This document shows, piece after piece, positions 18,688-29,683 of a DNA stretch of 51,756 bases. A program made the position numbers and the translations under genes. Source of the stretch: Acetobacteraceae bacterium (GTDB lineage: Bacteria; Pseudomonadota; Alphaproteobacteria; Acetobacterales; Acetobacteraceae); assembly GCA_947455205.1 (NCBI GenBank), contig CANGNF010000037.1:1-51756 (forward strand), given 5' to 3'. Position 1 is the first letter of the stretch, and each line of letters opens with the position of its first letter. Below the pieces are notes generated by a model, which was given only the letters and a program-made list of their open reading frames with translations, was not told the DNA's origin and ran no database searches.

Positions 18688-18951
18688 CTAGTTTTCTGGC
18701 AGCGCCAGCCAGCCCGACCGGAAACTCAGCAGGTCGCTGACGATGATTCCGTACAGAACCAGCCAGATCACCGCCGCCACGCCCGTGGTGATCAGCGCCT
18801 TGCGGCCAAGCTGCGGCGCCCGCGGCGCGCCGCGCCAGCCGCCATCCTCCAGATTCGCCTCCGCCACCGGCTGCGTGCCGATGGGCAGCACCGCGAACAG
18901 GGTGATCCACCACACCAGCAGGTACAGCACCGCGCCGTTGAACCAGGTCAT
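18688..18951 (-). CDS. DUF1467 family small membrane protein
   Basis: An 87-residue inner-membrane protein with two predicted helices (about residues 5-24 and 52-72) and the family N-terminal region MTWFNGAVLYLLVWWITLF followed by LPIGTQ. Function is unknown. The family is common in Alphaproteobacteria downstream of ribonuclease J and near proS, as here. It is the last gene of the nuo-birA-coaX-rnj array, 80 nt after ribonuclease J. Confidence 0.85.
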   Translation of the reverse strand: MTWFNGAVLYLLVWWITLFAVLPIGTQPVAEANLEDGGWRGAPRAPQLGRKALITTGVAAVIWLVLYGIIVSDLLSFRSGWLALPEN

Positions 18952-19031
18952 GTCGCTACCTCAATAGCTGGGCGCCCTGCACCGCGCGGCCTGGATGGGC
19001 CGCACAGGCAAGGCCGGCACCGTGGGGCGCC

Positions 19032-20699
19032 CTACACCCGCAGCAGGTGGATTTCCACATTCGGCCGCTTCTTAAGCCGCCGGCCCACCGCCTTGCGCAG
19101 CACCGCCCGCGCCGCCTCGCGCAGCGCGTCGTCCTCGCGCTTCAACCCGCCCGGCAGGTCCTGCACCGCGCGCATCAGGTCGCCGGCCAGTTGGGTCGGC
19201 TCCAGGTCGGTGCCCTCGAACAGGCCGGGGGCCGAGACCTGCGGCGTGCCCAGCACCTTGCCGCTGGCATCCACCGCGAAACTGGCCATGACCACGCCGT
19301 TGAACAGCATGCGCTTGCGCGCCGCCAGCACGCCGCCTTCCAGCGGCAACAGGCGGTTGCCGTCCACCACCAGGCGGCCGGTCGGCGCGCCCTCGCACAC
19401 CTCCGCCCGGCCAGGGGCCAAGCGCACCATGTCGCCATCCTCGATCAGGATCGGGTTGGCGCCGCACTGCTTGGCCAGCGCCGCATGTTCGGACAGGTGG
19501 CGCCATTCGCCATGCACGGGGATGCTGATCTTGGGCTTCACCAGCGCGTAGAGCCGCTTCAGCTCATCCCGCGCCGGGTGGCCGGAGACATGCACCATAT
19601 GGTCGTCGGCGGTCATGATCTTGCAGCCGCGCCGGGCCAGTTCGTCCTGCACCTTGATGATGCCGCGCTCATTCCCCGGGATCATGCGGGAGGAGAAGAT
19701 GACGGTATCGCCCTCCCCCAGCGCGATGCTGGGGTGGGTGTCGGCGGCGATCTTGGCGAGTGCGCTGCGCGGTTCGCCCTGGCTGCCGGTGCATATGATG
19801 CAGAGCGAGTCGTCCGGCAGGAAGCCGGCCTCGTCCTCGGGCACGAAGGGGTCCACGCCCTTCAGGTAGCCGCATTCCCGCGCCGCGTTCTCGGCGTTGC
19901 GCAGGCTGCGGCCGAACAGCGCCACCTGGCGCCCCGCCGCCTTGGCCGCGCGGGCCACGCTTTCCACCCGCGCCACATTGGTGGCGAAGCAGGTCACGGC
20001 GACGCGCCCCTTCAGGCTGCGGATCAGCGCGGTCATGTTCCGCCGTACCTCGGCCTCGCTGCCGGAATGGCCCTCGACCATGGCGTTGGTCGAGTCGCAG
20101 ACCATGGCCAGCACGCCCTCCTCGCCCAGCGCGGCGAAGGCGGCTTCATCGGTCGGCGGGCCCAACAGCGGCTCGGGGTCCAGCTTCCAGTCGCCGGTAT
20201 GCACCACCAGGCCGTGCCGGGTGCGGATCGCCAGGGCCTGGGCTTCCGGGATGGAATGCGCCACGCGGACGAATTGCAGGTCGTACGGCCCCATCTGCCA
20301 ACGGCCACCGGGCGGAATGGTGGTGACCTTGGCTTCATGCGAAAGCCCGGCCTCGCCCAGCTTGCGCTTCAGTACCGCGGCGACGAAGGGGCTGCCATAG
20401 AGCGGGCAGCGCAGCATGGGCCACAGGTGCGCGACGGCGCCGATGTGGTCCTCATGCGCATGGGTGATGACCATGCCTTCCAGCTTGCCGCGGCGGGCGG
20501 CCAGCCAGGCCGGATCCGGCGCCATTACCTCCACCTCCGGGTTCTCCGGCCCGCCGAAGCCGATGCCGCAATCCACCGCCAGCAGGCGGCCATCGCATCG
20601 GTAGACGTTGAGGTTCATGCCGATCTCGCCGGTGCCGCCGAGCGGCAGGAAAGCGAGGTCGGAGTCGGAATCCGGCAGATCGAACGGGGAAAGGTCCAT
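19032..20699 (-). CDS. rnj: Ribonuclease J
   Basis: Metallo-beta-lactamase-fold nuclease with 5'-3' exo- and endoribonuclease activity on mRNA and rRNA precursors. The 555-residue protein has the zinc motif HAHEDH at residues 80-85, the beta-CASP segment with SGSEAEVRRN, TGSQGEP around the middle, HVSGHPARDEL, and the PVHGEWRHL motif, then the C-terminal dimerisation domain. Many Alphaproteobacteria use RNase J alongside RNase E. Its place at the end of the nuo array next to coaX and birA is conserved in this class; no mechanistic link to complex I is known. Confidence 0.94.
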   Translation of the reverse strand: MDLSPFDLPDSDSDLAFLPLGGTGEIGMNLNVYRCDGRLLAVDCGIGFGGPENPEVEVMAPDPAWLAARRGKLEGMVITHAHEDHIGAVAHLWPMLRCPLYGSPFVAAVLKRKLGEAGLSHEAKVTTIPPGGRWQMGPYDLQFVRVAHSIPEAQALAIRTRHGLVVHTGDWKLDPEPLLGPPTDEAAFAALGEEGVLAMVCDSTNAMVEGHSGSEAEVRRNMTALIRSLKGRVAVTCFATNVARVESVARAAKAAGRQVALFGRSLRNAENAARECGYLKGVDPFVPEDEAGFLPDDSLCIICTGSQGEPRSALAKIAADTHPSIALGEGDTVIFSSRMIPGNERGIIKVQDELARRGCKIMTADDHMVHVSGHPARDELKRLYALVKPKISIPVHGEWRHLSEHAALAKQCGANPILIEDGDMVRLAPGRAEVCEGAPTGRLVVDGNRLLPLEGGVLAARKRMLFNGVVMASFAVDASGKVLGTPQVSAPGLFEGTDLEPTQLAGDLMRAVQDLPGGLKREDDALREAARAVLRKAVGRRLKKRPNVEIHLLRV

Positions 20700-20719
20700 T
20701 ACCTACTATACAATGCTGT

Positions 20720-21517
20720 TCACGGTTCGCGGGGGTTCTTCGGCAAGGTGGGGGCGGCATTGCGTCCCGCCAACAGGCGAAGCCCTTCCAGCGTGATATC
20801 CGGGTCGATTCTCTCGATAACGGTTGTGCCCTCGCTGAACAGGGGGGCAAGGCCGCCGGTGGCGATCACCTTCAGGTCACCATCGTATTCGCCGCGAATC
20901 CGGCCGACGATGCCCTCGATCAGCCCGACATAGCCCCAGAACACGCCGGACTGCATGGCCGAGACCGTGTCCCGCCCGATGACCGCCTGCGGCCGACCGA
21001 TGCCGATGCGCGGCAGCCGGGCGGCGGCCTGGTGGAGGGCCTCGATGCTGAGGTTGATGCCCGGGGCGATGATGCCGCCGAGGTAGGAGCCATCCTTGTC
21101 CACCACATCGAAGGTGGTGGCGGTACCGAGGTCGATGACGATCAGCGGCCCCTGGTAGTGATGGTGCGCCGCCAGCGAGTTCAGCAGGCGGTCGGCGCCG
21201 ACCTCGCCGGGGCGGTCCACCTTGATCTCGAAGCCCCAATCGAGATTGGAGCGGGCGATCAGCGGCTCGCAGTCGAACCAGTCGCGGCACAGGCGCCGCA
21301 GTCCGTACAGCGCGGCCGGCACCACGGTGCCGATGACGCAGCGGTCCACTTCCGCCGGGCGCAGGCCGCAATGCTGCATCAGCGCCAGCAGCCACACCGC
21401 GTATTCGTCCGAGGTGCGGTCAGCGCGCGTCGCCACGCGCCAGCGGCCGCGCCATTCCTTGCCGTCATGGACGGCGAAGACAACGTTGGTGTTGCCGGCG
21501 TCGATCGCCAGGAGCAT
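20720..21517 (-). CDS. coaX: Type III pantothenate kinase
   Basis: First step of coenzyme A synthesis. The 265-residue protein belongs to the ASKHA fold: phosphate-1 motif [10 protein letters not shown] at the N-terminus (Asp6), the [10 protein letters not shown] segment that binds pantothenate, and the second nucleotide loop [13 protein letters not shown]. The type III form needs a monovalent cation and is not inhibited by CoA in characterised members. It begins 3 nt after birA, and ribonuclease J follows 20 nt later. Confidence 0.95.
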   Translation of the reverse strand: MLLAIDAGNTNVVFAVHDGKEWRGRWRVATRADRTSDEYAVWLLALMQHCGLRPAEVDRCVIGTVVPAALYGLRRLCRDWFDCEPLIARSNLDWGFEIKVDRPGEVGADRLLNSLAAHHHYQGPLIVIDLGTATTFDVVDKDGSYLGGIIAPGINLSIEALHQAAARLPRIGIGRPQAVIGRDTVSAMQSGVFWGYVGLIEGIVGRIRGEYDGDLKVIATGGLAPLFSEGTTVIERIDPDITLEGLRLLAGRNAAPTLPKNPREP

Positions 21518-21520
21518 CGC

Positions 21521-22258
21521 TTACCTCATTCCCTCCACCTCGCCGGCGATGATCCGGCGGGTGGTGTTTTCCGTGTGCAGCAGCAGGCTGCCGTCTTCCG
21601 CCAGCCCGGCATAGTGCCCTTCGACGTAGGCGTTGCCCTGGCGCACCCGCAGGGCGCTGCCGGGTGGCATGGCCAGCGCCTGCCAGGCGGCGCGCACCGG
21701 GGCAAAGCCAGCGGTCAGCGCCACGTCCCGCCAGTGGGAGAGCCGCGCGAGCAGCCGATGCGCGAAGGCCTCCGGCGGTTCGGTGGCGCCGAGATGCGCG
21801 GTCGGCCGGTCCGGCAGCGCCGGGGCATGTGCCAGGTTCACGCCGATGCCCAGCGAGAGCCACTCAAGCGTGCCGCCCGGCGCCAGGTTGGATTCCGCCA
21901 GGATGCCCGCGCATTTGGCGCCATCCAGCAGCAGGTCGTTCGGCCATTTCAGCGCCAGGCGCCCCTGGTCGGCCAGCAGCGCGCCGGCCGCTTCGGCCAG
22001 GGCAACGCTGGCCAGCAGACTCCACTGCCCCGCTTCCCGCGCCGAGGTTTGCGGCCGCAGCAGCACCGACAGGTAGAGATTGCCCGTCGGCGACTCCCAG
22101 GCCCGCCCTGCCCTGCCGCGCCCGGCGGTCTGCCGCAACGCCAGCACCGCCAGGCCTTCCGCTTCGCCGGCAGCCGCGGCCTGGGCAACCAGGTCCGCGG
22201 TGCTCGGCAGTTCCGGGTGGACCGCCAGCCGCCAGGTCAGCGGCGGGGGGCTGCTCAC
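21521..22258 (-). CDS. birA: Biotin-[acetyl-CoA-carboxylase] ligase
   Basis: Activates biotin to biotinyl-AMP and attaches it to carrier proteins such as acetyl-CoA carboxylase BCCP. GTG at 22258 is the start: it overlaps the nuoN stop in a GTGA and yields 245 residues that begin at the catalytic domain. Motifs: [20 protein letters not shown] (biotin/ATP loop) and [17 protein letters not shown]. There is no N-terminal DNA-binding domain, so unlike E. coli BirA it is a ligase only, not a repressor. Confidence 0.94.
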   Translation of the reverse strand: MSSPPPLTWRLAVHPELPSTADLVAQAAAAGEAEGLAVLALRQTAGRGRAGRAWESPTGNLYLSVLLRPQTSAREAGQWSLLASVALAEAAGALLADQGRLALKWPNDLLLDGAKCAGILAESNLAPGGTLEWLSLGIGVNLAHAPALPDRPTAHLGATEPPEAFAHRLLARLSHWRDVALTAGFAPVRAAWQALAMPPGSALRVRQGNAYVEGHYAGLAEDGSLLLHTENTTRRIIAGEVEGMR

Positions 22259-23676
22259 CCCACCAGCGCCGCGACCGCCAGCTGCGCCGCCCCGATCAAC
22301 GGGGCCGGCCACAGGATGAACAGCACGTTGAACAGGCCGGAGCCGGCCATGACCAGGCCGACGCCGGGCGTCGGCGCGTCCAGCGGCTCCTCGGTGCTGT
22401 CGAAGTACATCACCTTGATGACGCGCAGGTAGTAGTAGCCACCGATGACGCTGGTGCCGACGCCGATCAGCGCCAGCCACAGGTAGCCGGCCTGCATGGC
22501 CGCCAGGAAGACGTAGAGCTTGCCGAAGAACCCGGCCAGCGGCGGCACGCCCGCCATGGAGAACATGAAGATCGCCATCCACATGGCGGTGCCCGGATGC
22601 GTCTTGCCCAGGCCTGCCAGGTCGTCGATCAGCTCCACCGCCTTGCCCTGGCGCCGCATGGAGACCAGCACCGCGAAGGTGCCGACATTCATGATCAGGT
22701 AGATGGCCATGTAGACCAGCACGCCGCGCACGCCGACATCCGTGTCCACCGCCAGGCCCATCAGCGCGTAGCCGACATGGCCGATGGAGCTGTAGGCCAT
22801 CAGGCGCTTGATGTTGCGCTGACCGATGGCGGCGAAGCTGCCCAGCAGCATCGAGGCCGCGGAGACGAGCAGCAGCACCTGCTGCCACTGATCCGACAGG
22901 TCCGCGAAGGGCCCGGTCAGCACGCGCACGATCAGCGCGATGGCGGCCACCTTGGGCGCCGCCGCGAAGAAGGCGGTCACCGGAGTCGGCGCGCCCTCAT
23001 ATACGTCGGGCGTCCACATGTGGAACGGCACCGCGGAAGCCTTGAAGGCAAGGCCGGCGATGACGAAGACCAGCCCGACCACGACGCCGGCGGAAACCGG
23101 CTGCCCGGGGGCGAAGGCCAGGGCCAGCTTGTCGAAGTTGGTGGAGCCGGCGAAGCCGTACACCAGCGAGGTGCCGTACAGCAGCAGGCCGGAGGCCAGC
23201 GCACCCAGCACGAAGTACTTCAGCCCGGCTTCGGCCGAACGGCCATTGTCGCGGTTGAAGGCGGCGATGACGTAGAGCGGCAGCGAGAGAAGCTCCAGCC
23301 CGATATAGACCGCCATCAGGTCGTTGGCGGAAATCATCACCATCATGCCGGTGGTGGCGAACAGCGCCAGCAGCGGGAATTCGAAGCGCGCCAGCTTCTC
23401 GCGCTCATTGAAGTCGATGGCGAGCAGCAGCGTGGCGGCGGCACCGGCCAGGCACAGCAGCTTCATGAAGCGGCCGAACGGGTCGGCGATGTACTGGCCG
23501 GAGAAGGCGGTGCCTTCGTCCTGCATCATCACCAGCACCGCGGCGCCCAGCAGCGCGCCGATGACGGCCATGCTGCCGGCATAGGCGGTGTCCTGCTTCG
23601 GGATCACGCAGCTCAGCAGGATGACCAGGCCGGAGACGGCCAACAGGATCTCCGGCAGGGCAAGGGTCCAGTTCAT
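22255..23676 (-). CDS. nuoN: NADH-quinone oxidoreductase subunit N
   Basis: Antiporter-like proton-pumping subunit of complex I in the inner membrane. From ATG 23676 it has 473 residues and about 14 transmembrane helices, with the conserved Lys-containing helices seen as ...[25 protein letters not shown].... The start was chosen because it lies 4 nt after the nuoM stop and gives the family N-terminus [16 protein letters not shown]. It is the last of the 14 nuo genes and overlaps birA by 4 nt. Confidence 0.96.
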   Translation of the reverse strand: MNWTLALPEILLAVSGLVILLSCVIPKQDTAYAGSMAVIGALLGAAVLVMMQDEGTAFSGQYIADPFGRFMKLLCLAGAAATLLLAIDFNEREKLARFEFPLLALFATTGMMVMISANDLMAVYIGLELLSLPLYVIAAFNRDNGRSAEAGLKYFVLGALASGLLLYGTSLVYGFAGSTNFDKLALAFAPGQPVSAGVVVGLVFVIAGLAFKASAVPFHMWTPDVYEGAPTPVTAFFAAAPKVAAIALIVRVLTGPFADLSDQWQQVLLLVSAASMLLGSFAAIGQRNIKRLMAYSSIGHVGYALMGLAVDTDVGVRGVLVYMAIYLIMNVGTFAVLVSMRRQGKAVELIDDLAGLGKTHPGTAMWMAIFMFSMAGVPPLAGFFGKLYVFLAAMQAGYLWLALIGVGTSVIGGYYYLRVIKVMYFDSTEEPLDAPTPGVGLVMAGSGLFNVLFILWPAPLIGAAQLAVAALVG

Positions 23677-23680
23677 CGGC

Positions 23681-25189
23681 TCACATCCCTGCCAGCTTGG
23701 CGACATTCAACGCAGCCTCGTGGCGCGCCAACAGCGCCGCGACGCTGGCTTCGAAGAAGGAGAGGAAGGAGGACGGGTAGATGCCCATCCAGATGGTCAG
23801 CACCACCAGCGGTGCGAAGACCACGTACTCCCGCGGGCTCAGGTCCAGCAGCACCTTCAGGTCCGGCTTTTCCAGCTTGCCGAAGATGACGCGGCGATAG
23901 AGGTATAGCATGTAGCAGGCGCCGAGGATCATGCCGCTGGCACCGCCGGCGGCGACCCAGGGATTGACCTTCCACGCCGCGATGATGACCAGGAACTCGC
24001 CGACGAAGTTGGCGGTGCCCGGCAGGCCGACGCTGGCCATGGTGAACAGCATGAACAGCACCGCGTAGCCCGGCATGACCTTGGCCACGCCGCCGTAGCG
24101 CGCGATCTCCCGGCTGTGCACGCGGTCGTACACCACGCCGACGCAGAGGAAGAGCGCGCCGGAGACGACGCCATGCGCCAGCATGGTGAAGATGGCGCCG
24201 GACAGCCCCTGCGGCGTGAAGGTGAAGATGCCCAGCGTCACGATGCCCATATGGGCGACCGACGAATAGGCGATCAGCTTCTTCATGTCCTGCTGCGCCA
24301 AGGCAACCAGGGAGGTGTAGATGACCGCCACGACCGAAAGCGTGAAGATCAGCGGCGCGTATTCGGCCGAGGCGAAGGGCAGCAGCGGCAGGCTGAACCG
24401 CAGGAAGCCATAGGCGCCCATCTTCAGCAGCACGCCGGCCAGGATGACGGAGCCAGCCGTCGGCGCCTCCACGTGCGCATCCGGCAGCCAGGTGTGCACC
24501 GGCCACATCGGCACCTTGACCGCGAAGCTGGCCAGGAAGGCGAAGAACAGCCAGGTCTGCACCGCCCGCGGCACTTCATAGGCGAAGAGCTCGGGGATGT
24601 CCGTGGTGCCGGCATTGTACCAGAGCCACAGGATGGCCAGCAGCATCAGCACCGAGCCGGCCAGCGTGTAGAGGAAGAACTTCATCGCGGCATAGACGCG
24701 ACGCGGCCCGCCCCAGACGCCGATGATCAGGAACATCGGGATCAGCACGCCTTCGAAGAAGACGTAGAACAGCACCAGATCCAGCGCGCAGAACATGCCC
24801 ACCATCATGGTCTCCAACACCAGGAAGGAGATCATGTACTCGCGCACGCGGGTACCGATGGACTCCCAGCTGGCGAGGATGCAGAGCGGCGTCAGCGCGG
24901 TGGAGAGCAGCACGAACAGGACCGAGAGGCCGTCCACGCCCATGTGGTAGCCGATGCCGAAGTCCGGCAGCCAGTCCACCTCCTCGGTGAACTGGAAGTC
25001 GGCGCTCGACTTGTCGAAGCCGAACCACAGCGCCAGGCTGAGCAGGAAGACGATCAGGCTGGTCCACAGCGCGGTCCAGCGCGCGTTCTGCGCCACCACC
25101 TTCTCCTCTCCGCGCACGGAGAGGATGATCGCCGCGCCGACCAGGGGCAGGAAGGTCAGCAGCGACAGCAGGGGGAAACCGGGGTTCAT
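23681..25189 (-). CDS. nuoM: NADH-quinone oxidoreductase subunit M
   Basis: Antiporter-like membrane subunit of complex I. Start ATG 25189 gives 502 residues beginning [16 protein letters not shown], with about 14 helices. The family core segment [20 protein letters not shown] and the following [15 protein letters not shown] stretch are intact, as is the Glu-bearing helix near residue 140. It is 5 nt downstream of nuoL and 4 nt upstream of nuoN. Confidence 0.96.
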   Translation of the reverse strand: MNPGFPLLSLLTFLPLVGAAIILSVRGEEKVVAQNARWTALWTSLIVFLLSLALWFGFDKSSADFQFTEEVDWLPDFGIGYHMGVDGLSVLFVLLSTALTPLCILASWESIGTRVREYMISFLVLETMMVGMFCALDLVLFYVFFEGVLIPMFLIIGVWGGPRRVYAAMKFFLYTLAGSVLMLLAILWLWYNAGTTDIPELFAYEVPRAVQTWLFFAFLASFAVKVPMWPVHTWLPDAHVEAPTAGSVILAGVLLKMGAYGFLRFSLPLLPFASAEYAPLIFTLSVVAVIYTSLVALAQQDMKKLIAYSSVAHMGIVTLGIFTFTPQGLSGAIFTMLAHGVVSGALFLCVGVVYDRVHSREIARYGGVAKVMPGYAVLFMLFTMASVGLPGTANFVGEFLVIIAAWKVNPWVAAGGASGMILGACYMLYLYRRVIFGKLEKPDLKVLLDLSPREYVVFAPLVVLTIWMGIYPSSFLSFFEASVAALLARHEAALNVAKLAGM

Positions 25190-25194
25190 CGAGC

Positions 25195-27117
25195 TCAGGC
25201 CCCCTTGAACAGCGAATAGAGGAACAGCGAGACGAAGATGACCACGCCGATCAGCATGACGAAGGCGTAGTTCGCCACGCGCCCGGTCTGCAGCCGCACC
25301 GCGCCGCGCCCGACATCGGCGGCCAGCGCCGCGGCGCCGTTGGGCATGCCGTCGATCAGCTTGGCATCGCCGACCTTCCAGAACACCCGCGCCAGCGCCA
25401 TGGCAGGGCGAACGAACAGGAAGTCGTAGAGCTCGTCGAAGTACCACTTGTTCAGCAGGAACAGGTAGATCGGCCGCAGCCCGTTGCCCAGCGCGCGCGG
25501 CAGGCCGGGCGCCAGCATGTAGAAGACGAAGGCCAGCGCGATGCCGGCCACGCCGACGACGGTCGGCGCCAGGGCAACCCACTCCGGCACCTCATGCATG
25601 GCGTGCATGATGTGGTTGTGCGCGCCGTTGAAGATCGCGCCGTGCCAGAAGTCGTGCTCCATCTCGCCGATGAAGTAGGGCGCGAAGACGTAGCCGGTCA
25701 GCACCGCGCCGACGCTCAGCAGCAGCAGCGGCACCAGCATCACGGCCGGGCTTTCGTGCACGTGCTCCATGGTGTGGTGGTCCGCCCGCGGCTTGCCGTG
25801 GAAGGTCAGGAACAGCAGGCGCCAGGAGTAGAAGGCGGTCAGGAAGGCGGCGATGATGCCGCAGGCGAAGGCGTAGGTACCGACACCGCTATGCGCCGCG
25901 AAGGCCGCCTCCAGGATCGCGTCCTTGGAATAGTAGCCGGCGAACAGCGGCACGCCGGCCAGCGCCAGGTTGCCGATCCACATCACGAGGTAGGTGACGG
26001 GGATCTTGGTCCAGATGCCGCCCATCTTGCGGATGTCCTGCTCGTCCGACATCGCATGGATGACCGAGCCGGCGCCGAGGAACAGCAGCGCCTTGAAGAA
26101 GGCGTGGGTGAACAGGTGGAACACCGCCACCTGGTACGCGCCGACGCCGATGGCGAAGAACATGTACCCCAGCTGCGAGCAGGTGGAGTAGGCGATGATG
26201 CGCTTGATGTCGTTCTGCACGCAGCCGATGGTGGCGGCGAACAGCGCGGTGGAAGCGCCCACCACGGTGACGATCATCAGCGCGGTCGGCGCGTATTCCA
26301 TGATCGGCGACATCCGCGCCATCAGGAACACGCCGGCGGTCACCATGGTGGCCGCGTGGATCAGCGCGGAGACCGGCGTCGGGCCTTCCATGGCGTCCGG
26401 CAGCCAGGTGTGCAGGCCCAGCTGCGCCGACTTGCCGCAGGCGCCGAGGAACAGCAGCACGCCGATCAGCTCGATGGCGTTGATGCCGAGGTAGGTGTCG
26501 CCGGTGTGCTGCGCCACGGCGGCGAAGATCACCGGGAACTCGATGCTGCCGAAGGTCAGGAAGGTCAGCGCCACGCCCAGCATGAAGAACAGGTCGCCGA
26601 CGCGGTTGACGACGAAGGCCTTCATCGCCGCCTTGTTGGCGCTTTCCTTCTCATACCAGTAGCCGATCAGCAGGTAGCTCGCGAGCCCCACGCCTTCCCA
26701 GCCGAAGAACAGCTGCGCCAGGTTGTCGGCGGTCACCAGCATCAGCATCATGAAGGTGAAGAGCGACAGGTAGGCGAAGAAGCGCGGGATCGTGTGGTCG
26801 TGGGACATGTAGCCCACGCTGTACAGGTGGATCAGCGTGGAGATGAACGTCACCATCGCCACCATGACCACGCTCAGCGTGTCGTAGCGCAGCGACCAGT
26901 TCACCTGCAGGCCGCCGACATCCATCCAGCGCAGCAGCAGCACGGTTTCCGGGTGGCCGCCCATGGCCACCTGCATGAAGGCGGAGACGCCGCACACGGC
27001 GGCCAGCACCATGCACAGCACGGTGGTCCATTGCGCCACCCGGTCGCCCAGCCAGCGGCCGAAGAAGCCGCAGATGAACGCGCCCAGGAGCGGGAAGAAG
27101 ATGGCACCGACGAACAT
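25195..27117 (-). CDS. nuoL: NADH-quinone oxidoreductase subunit L
   Basis: The distal antiporter-like subunit of complex I. The 640-residue protein has some 16 helices, including the family motif SAQLGLHTWLPDAMEGPTPVSALIHAATM (split here only for description), the IAYSTCSQLGYMF segment and the long C-terminal region that forms the lateral piston helix. Length is typical. It lies 5 nt after nuoK. Confidence 0.97.
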   Translation of the reverse strand: MFVGAIFFPLLGAFICGFFGRWLGDRVAQWTTVLCMVLAAVCGVSAFMQVAMGGHPETVLLLRWMDVGGLQVNWSLRYDTLSVVMVAMVTFISTLIHLYSVGYMSHDHTIPRFFAYLSLFTFMMLMLVTADNLAQLFFGWEGVGLASYLLIGYWYEKESANKAAMKAFVVNRVGDLFFMLGVALTFLTFGSIEFPVIFAAVAQHTGDTYLGINAIELIGVLLFLGACGKSAQLGLHTWLPDAMEGPTPVSALIHAATMVTAGVFLMARMSPIMEYAPTALMIVTVVGASTALFAATIGCVQNDIKRIIAYSTCSQLGYMFFAIGVGAYQVAVFHLFTHAFFKALLFLGAGSVIHAMSDEQDIRKMGGIWTKIPVTYLVMWIGNLALAGVPLFAGYYSKDAILEAAFAAHSGVGTYAFACGIIAAFLTAFYSWRLLFLTFHGKPRADHHTMEHVHESPAVMLVPLLLLSVGAVLTGYVFAPYFIGEMEHDFWHGAIFNGAHNHIMHAMHEVPEWVALAPTVVGVAGIALAFVFYMLAPGLPRALGNGLRPIYLFLLNKWYFDELYDFLFVRPAMALARVFWKVGDAKLIDGMPNGAAALAADVGRGAVRLQTGRVANYAFVMLIGVVIFVSLFLYSLFKGA

Positions 27118-27122
27118 GGCCC

Positions 27123-27431
27123 TCAGCCCTTCAGGGTCGAGATTTCCTCGACCTCGATGCTGCCGCGGTTGCGGAAGTAGATGACGAGGATGGCAAGGCC
27201 GATGGCGGCCTCCGCGGCGGCGACCGTGAGCACGAACATGGCGAAGATCTGCCCGTTCAGGTCGTTCAACCAGGCGCTGAAGGCGACGAAGTTGAGGTTC
27301 ACCGCCAGCAGGATGAGCTCCACGCTCATCAGGATGATGATGACGTTCTTCCGGTTCAGGAAGATGCCGAAGATGCCCAGCACCAGCAGGATGGCGCTGA
27401 CCACCAGGTAATGGCCGAGACCGATTTCCAT
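27123..27431 (-). CDS. nuoK: NADH-quinone oxidoreductase subunit K
   Basis: Small membrane subunit with three helices and the two conserved buried Glu residues used in proton transfer (in [14 protein letters not shown] and [12 protein letters not shown]). From ATG 27431 it has 102 residues, the normal size; the upstream 19 in-frame codons are rejected because they overlap nuoJ and are unlike the family. The start lies one nucleotide after the nuoJ stop codon. Confidence 0.96.
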   Translation of the reverse strand: MEIGLGHYLVVSAILLVLGIFGIFLNRKNVIIILMSVELILLAVNLNFVAFSAWLNDLNGQIFAMFVLTVAAAEAAIGLAILVIYFRNRGSIEVEEISTLKG

Positions 27432-27432
27432 C

Positions 27433-28122
27433 TCAGTGGTGCCCCCCATGTCCGTGCGCGTCGTGGTGTTCGACCGCCTTGGGCGCATCCTTCGGCGGCG
27501 GCCGCAGGATGCTGTCCGGGCTGATGCCGGCGCCGATGGCGACCTGCGTCAGCACCACGCTGCCGCTGCGCGAAACCTGGTCGGCGATGACCTGGCGGCG
27601 CGTGCCGACCCGCTCGCGGTGCGTCAGCACGATGGCGCCGATCATGGCCACCAGCAGGATCAGCCCCGACGCCTGGAACAGGAAGACGTAGTCCGTGTAC
27701 AGCAGCCGCCCGAGCGCCGCGGTGTTGCTGACCGGGCCATTCGGCACCGGCGCCAGGCGCAGGTCGGCGGCCATGTCGGTGAAGCGCCAGCCGGCCAGCA
27801 CCAGCAGCAGCTCCAGGAACAGGATGCCGCCGATGATGGCGCCGATCGGCGCGTAGCGCTGGAACCCCTCGCGCAACCGCGCGAAGTCGATGTCCAGCAT
27901 CATCACGACGAAGAGGAACAGCACCGCGACCGCGCCGACGTAGACGATGACCAGGATCATCGCCAGGAACTCGGCGCCGGCCAGCAGGAACAGCGCCGAG
28001 GCGTTGAAGAACGCCAGGATCAGGAACAGCACTGAATGCACGGGGTTGCGGGCTGTCACCACCATCACCGCCGAGGCGACGAGGATGAAGGCGAAGACGT
28101 AGAAGGCGAGTGCCGCGATCAT
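27433..28122 (-). CDS. nuoJ: NADH-quinone oxidoreductase subunit J
   Basis: Membrane subunit of complex I with five helices. The 229-residue protein has the family N-terminal [15 protein letters not shown] and the [22 protein letters not shown] helix carrying the pi-bulge region. It ends in an unusual hydrophilic tail with seven His in the last 14 residues ([12 protein letters not shown]). It follows nuoI by 39 nt. The His tail is not part of the conserved core and could bind metal, but that is speculation. Confidence 0.95.
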   Translation of the reverse strand: MIAALAFYVFAFILVASAVMVVTARNPVHSVLFLILAFFNASALFLLAGAEFLAMILVIVYVGAVAVLFLFVVMMLDIDFARLREGFQRYAPIGAIIGGILFLELLLVLAGWRFTDMAADLRLAPVPNGPVSNTAALGRLLYTDYVFLFQASGLILLVAMIGAIVLTHRERVGTRRQVIADQVSRSGSVVLTQVAIGAGISPDSILRPPPKDAPKAVEHHDAHGHGGHH

Positions 28123-28161
28123 GGCGTGCCTCCGTGGCTGCGGATGGTCATCTGGTCCGTC

Positions 28162-28647
28162 TCAGCGATAGGGGGCATCGAGTTCGAGCCGCTTGGCGAG
28201 GATCGGCTCCCAACGGTCGCCGTTGCTCAGCAACTTGTCCTTGTCATAGAGCAGCTCGGCGCGGGTCTCGGTCGAGAACTCCATGTTCGGGCCCTCCACG
28301 ATGGCGTCCACCGGGCAGGCTTCCTCGCACATGCCGCAGTAGATGCACTTCACCATGTCGATGTCGTAGCGCGTGGTACGGCGGCTGCCATCCTCGCGCG
28401 GTTCGGCCTCGATGGTGATGGCCTGCGCCGGGCACACCGCCTCGCACAGCTTGCACGCGATGCAGCGTTCCTCGCCATTCGGGTAGCGGCGCAGCGCGTG
28501 CTCCCCCTTGAAGCGCGGCGACAGCGGCGTCTTCTCGTACGGGTAGTTGATCGTGGCCTTCGGCTTGAAGAAGTAGCTCAGCGTCAATGCCATGCCCGAA
28601 ACCAGTTCGGACAGCAGCAGGCTGCGCGCGGTGCGGTCCAGTGCCAT
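28162..28647 (-). CDS. nuoI: NADH-quinone oxidoreductase subunit I
   Basis: Peripheral-arm subunit carrying clusters N6a and N6b. The 161-residue protein has two complete ferredoxin-type motifs: Cys62-65-68-72 and Cys101-104-107-111. An amphipathic N-terminal segment anchors it against the membrane arm. It starts 10 nt after nuoH. All eight ligands are present. Confidence 0.97.
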   Translation of the reverse strand: MALDRTARSLLLSELVSGMALTLSYFFKPKATINYPYEKTPLSPRFKGEHALRRYPNGEERCIACKLCEAVCPAQAITIEAEPREDGSRRTTRYDIDMVKCIYCGMCEEACPVDAIVEGPNMEFSTETRAELLYDKDKLLSNGDRWEPILAKRLELDAPYR

Positions 28648-28657
28648 CGTTTCCGTC

Positions 28658-29677
28658 CTAACCCGGCAGCCAGCCGGTCAACATGAGCACGCCCGCCGTC
28701 AGCACCAGCCAGACCAGGCTGAAGGGCAGGAAGACCTTCCAGCCCAGCCGCATCAGCTGGTCGTAGCGGTAGCGCGGGAAGGTCGCGCGGACCCAGATGA
28801 AGGTGAACAGGCAGGCGCAGATCTTCAGCGCGAACCACACCGGCCCCGGGATCCAGTTGAACGGCGCGATGTCCATCGGCGGCAGCCAGCCACCCAGGAA
28901 CAGAATGCTGGTCAGCGCCGACATCAGCATCATGTTCGCGTATTCGCCGAGGAAGAACAGGGCGAAGGTCATCGCGCTGTACTCGACGAAGAAGCCGGCG
29001 ACCAGCTCGCTCTCGCCTTCCGGCAGGTCGAACGGCGCGCGGTTGGTCTCGGCCAGCGTGCTGATGAAGAAGATGATGAACATCGGGAACAGCGGGATGC
29101 AGAACCAGATGTTCTTCTGCGCCAGCACCACGTCCTGCAGGTTCAGGCTGCCGACGCAGAGCAGGACGGTGACGATGACGAAGCCCATGGAGACTTCGTA
29201 GCTGACCATCTGCGCGGCCGAGCGCAGCGCCCCGAGGAAGGCGTACTTGGAGTTGGAGGCCCAGCCGGCGATGATGATGCCGTAGACGCCGAGCGAGCTG
29301 ATGGCGAACAGGTACAGCACGCCGACATTGATGTTGGCGATGGCCCAGCCTTCATTCACCGGGATCACTGCCCAGGCCAGCATGGCCAGCATGAAGGTCA
29401 GCATCGGCGCCAGGATGAACAGGAACTTGCTCGCCCCGGTCGGGATGATGGTTTCCTTCATCAGCATCTTCAGCGCGTCGGCGAAGGGCTGCAGCAGGCC
29501 GAAGGGGCCGACCACGTTGGGGCCGCGACGCATCTGCATCGCCGCCATCACCTTGCGCTCGGCCAAGGTCAGGTAGGCCACGCCCAGCAGCACCGGCACC
29601 AGCAGCGCCAGTGCCTGGGCCACGGTCAGCGCCAGCACGCCGACCGGCGTGGCGAGGAAAGCGTTCAGTGTTTCCAT
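28658..29677 (-). CDS. nuoH: NADH-quinone oxidoreductase subunit H
   Basis: Membrane subunit that, with NuoB and NuoD, forms the quinone-binding chamber. The 339-residue protein has eight to nine helices, with conserved family stretches [31 protein letters not shown] and [16 protein letters not shown], which line the quinone entrance. It is 6 nt downstream of nuoG. Confidence 0.97.
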   Translation of the reverse strand: METLNAFLATPVGVLALTVAQALALLVPVLLGVAYLTLAERKVMAAMQMRRGPNVVGPFGLLQPFADALKMLMKETIIPTGASKFLFILAPMLTFMLAMLAWAVIPVNEGWAIANINVGVLYLFAISSLGVYGIIIAGWASNSKYAFLGALRSAAQMVSYEVSMGFVIVTVLLCVGSLNLQDVVLAQKNIWFCIPLFPMFIIFFISTLAETNRAPFDLPEGESELVAGFFVEYSAMTFALFFLGEYANMMLMSALTSILFLGGWLPPMDIAPFNWIPGPVWFALKICACLFTFIWVRATFPRYRYDQLMRLGWKVFLPFSLVWLVLTAGVLMLTGWLPG

Positions 29678-29683
29678 CGTCGC

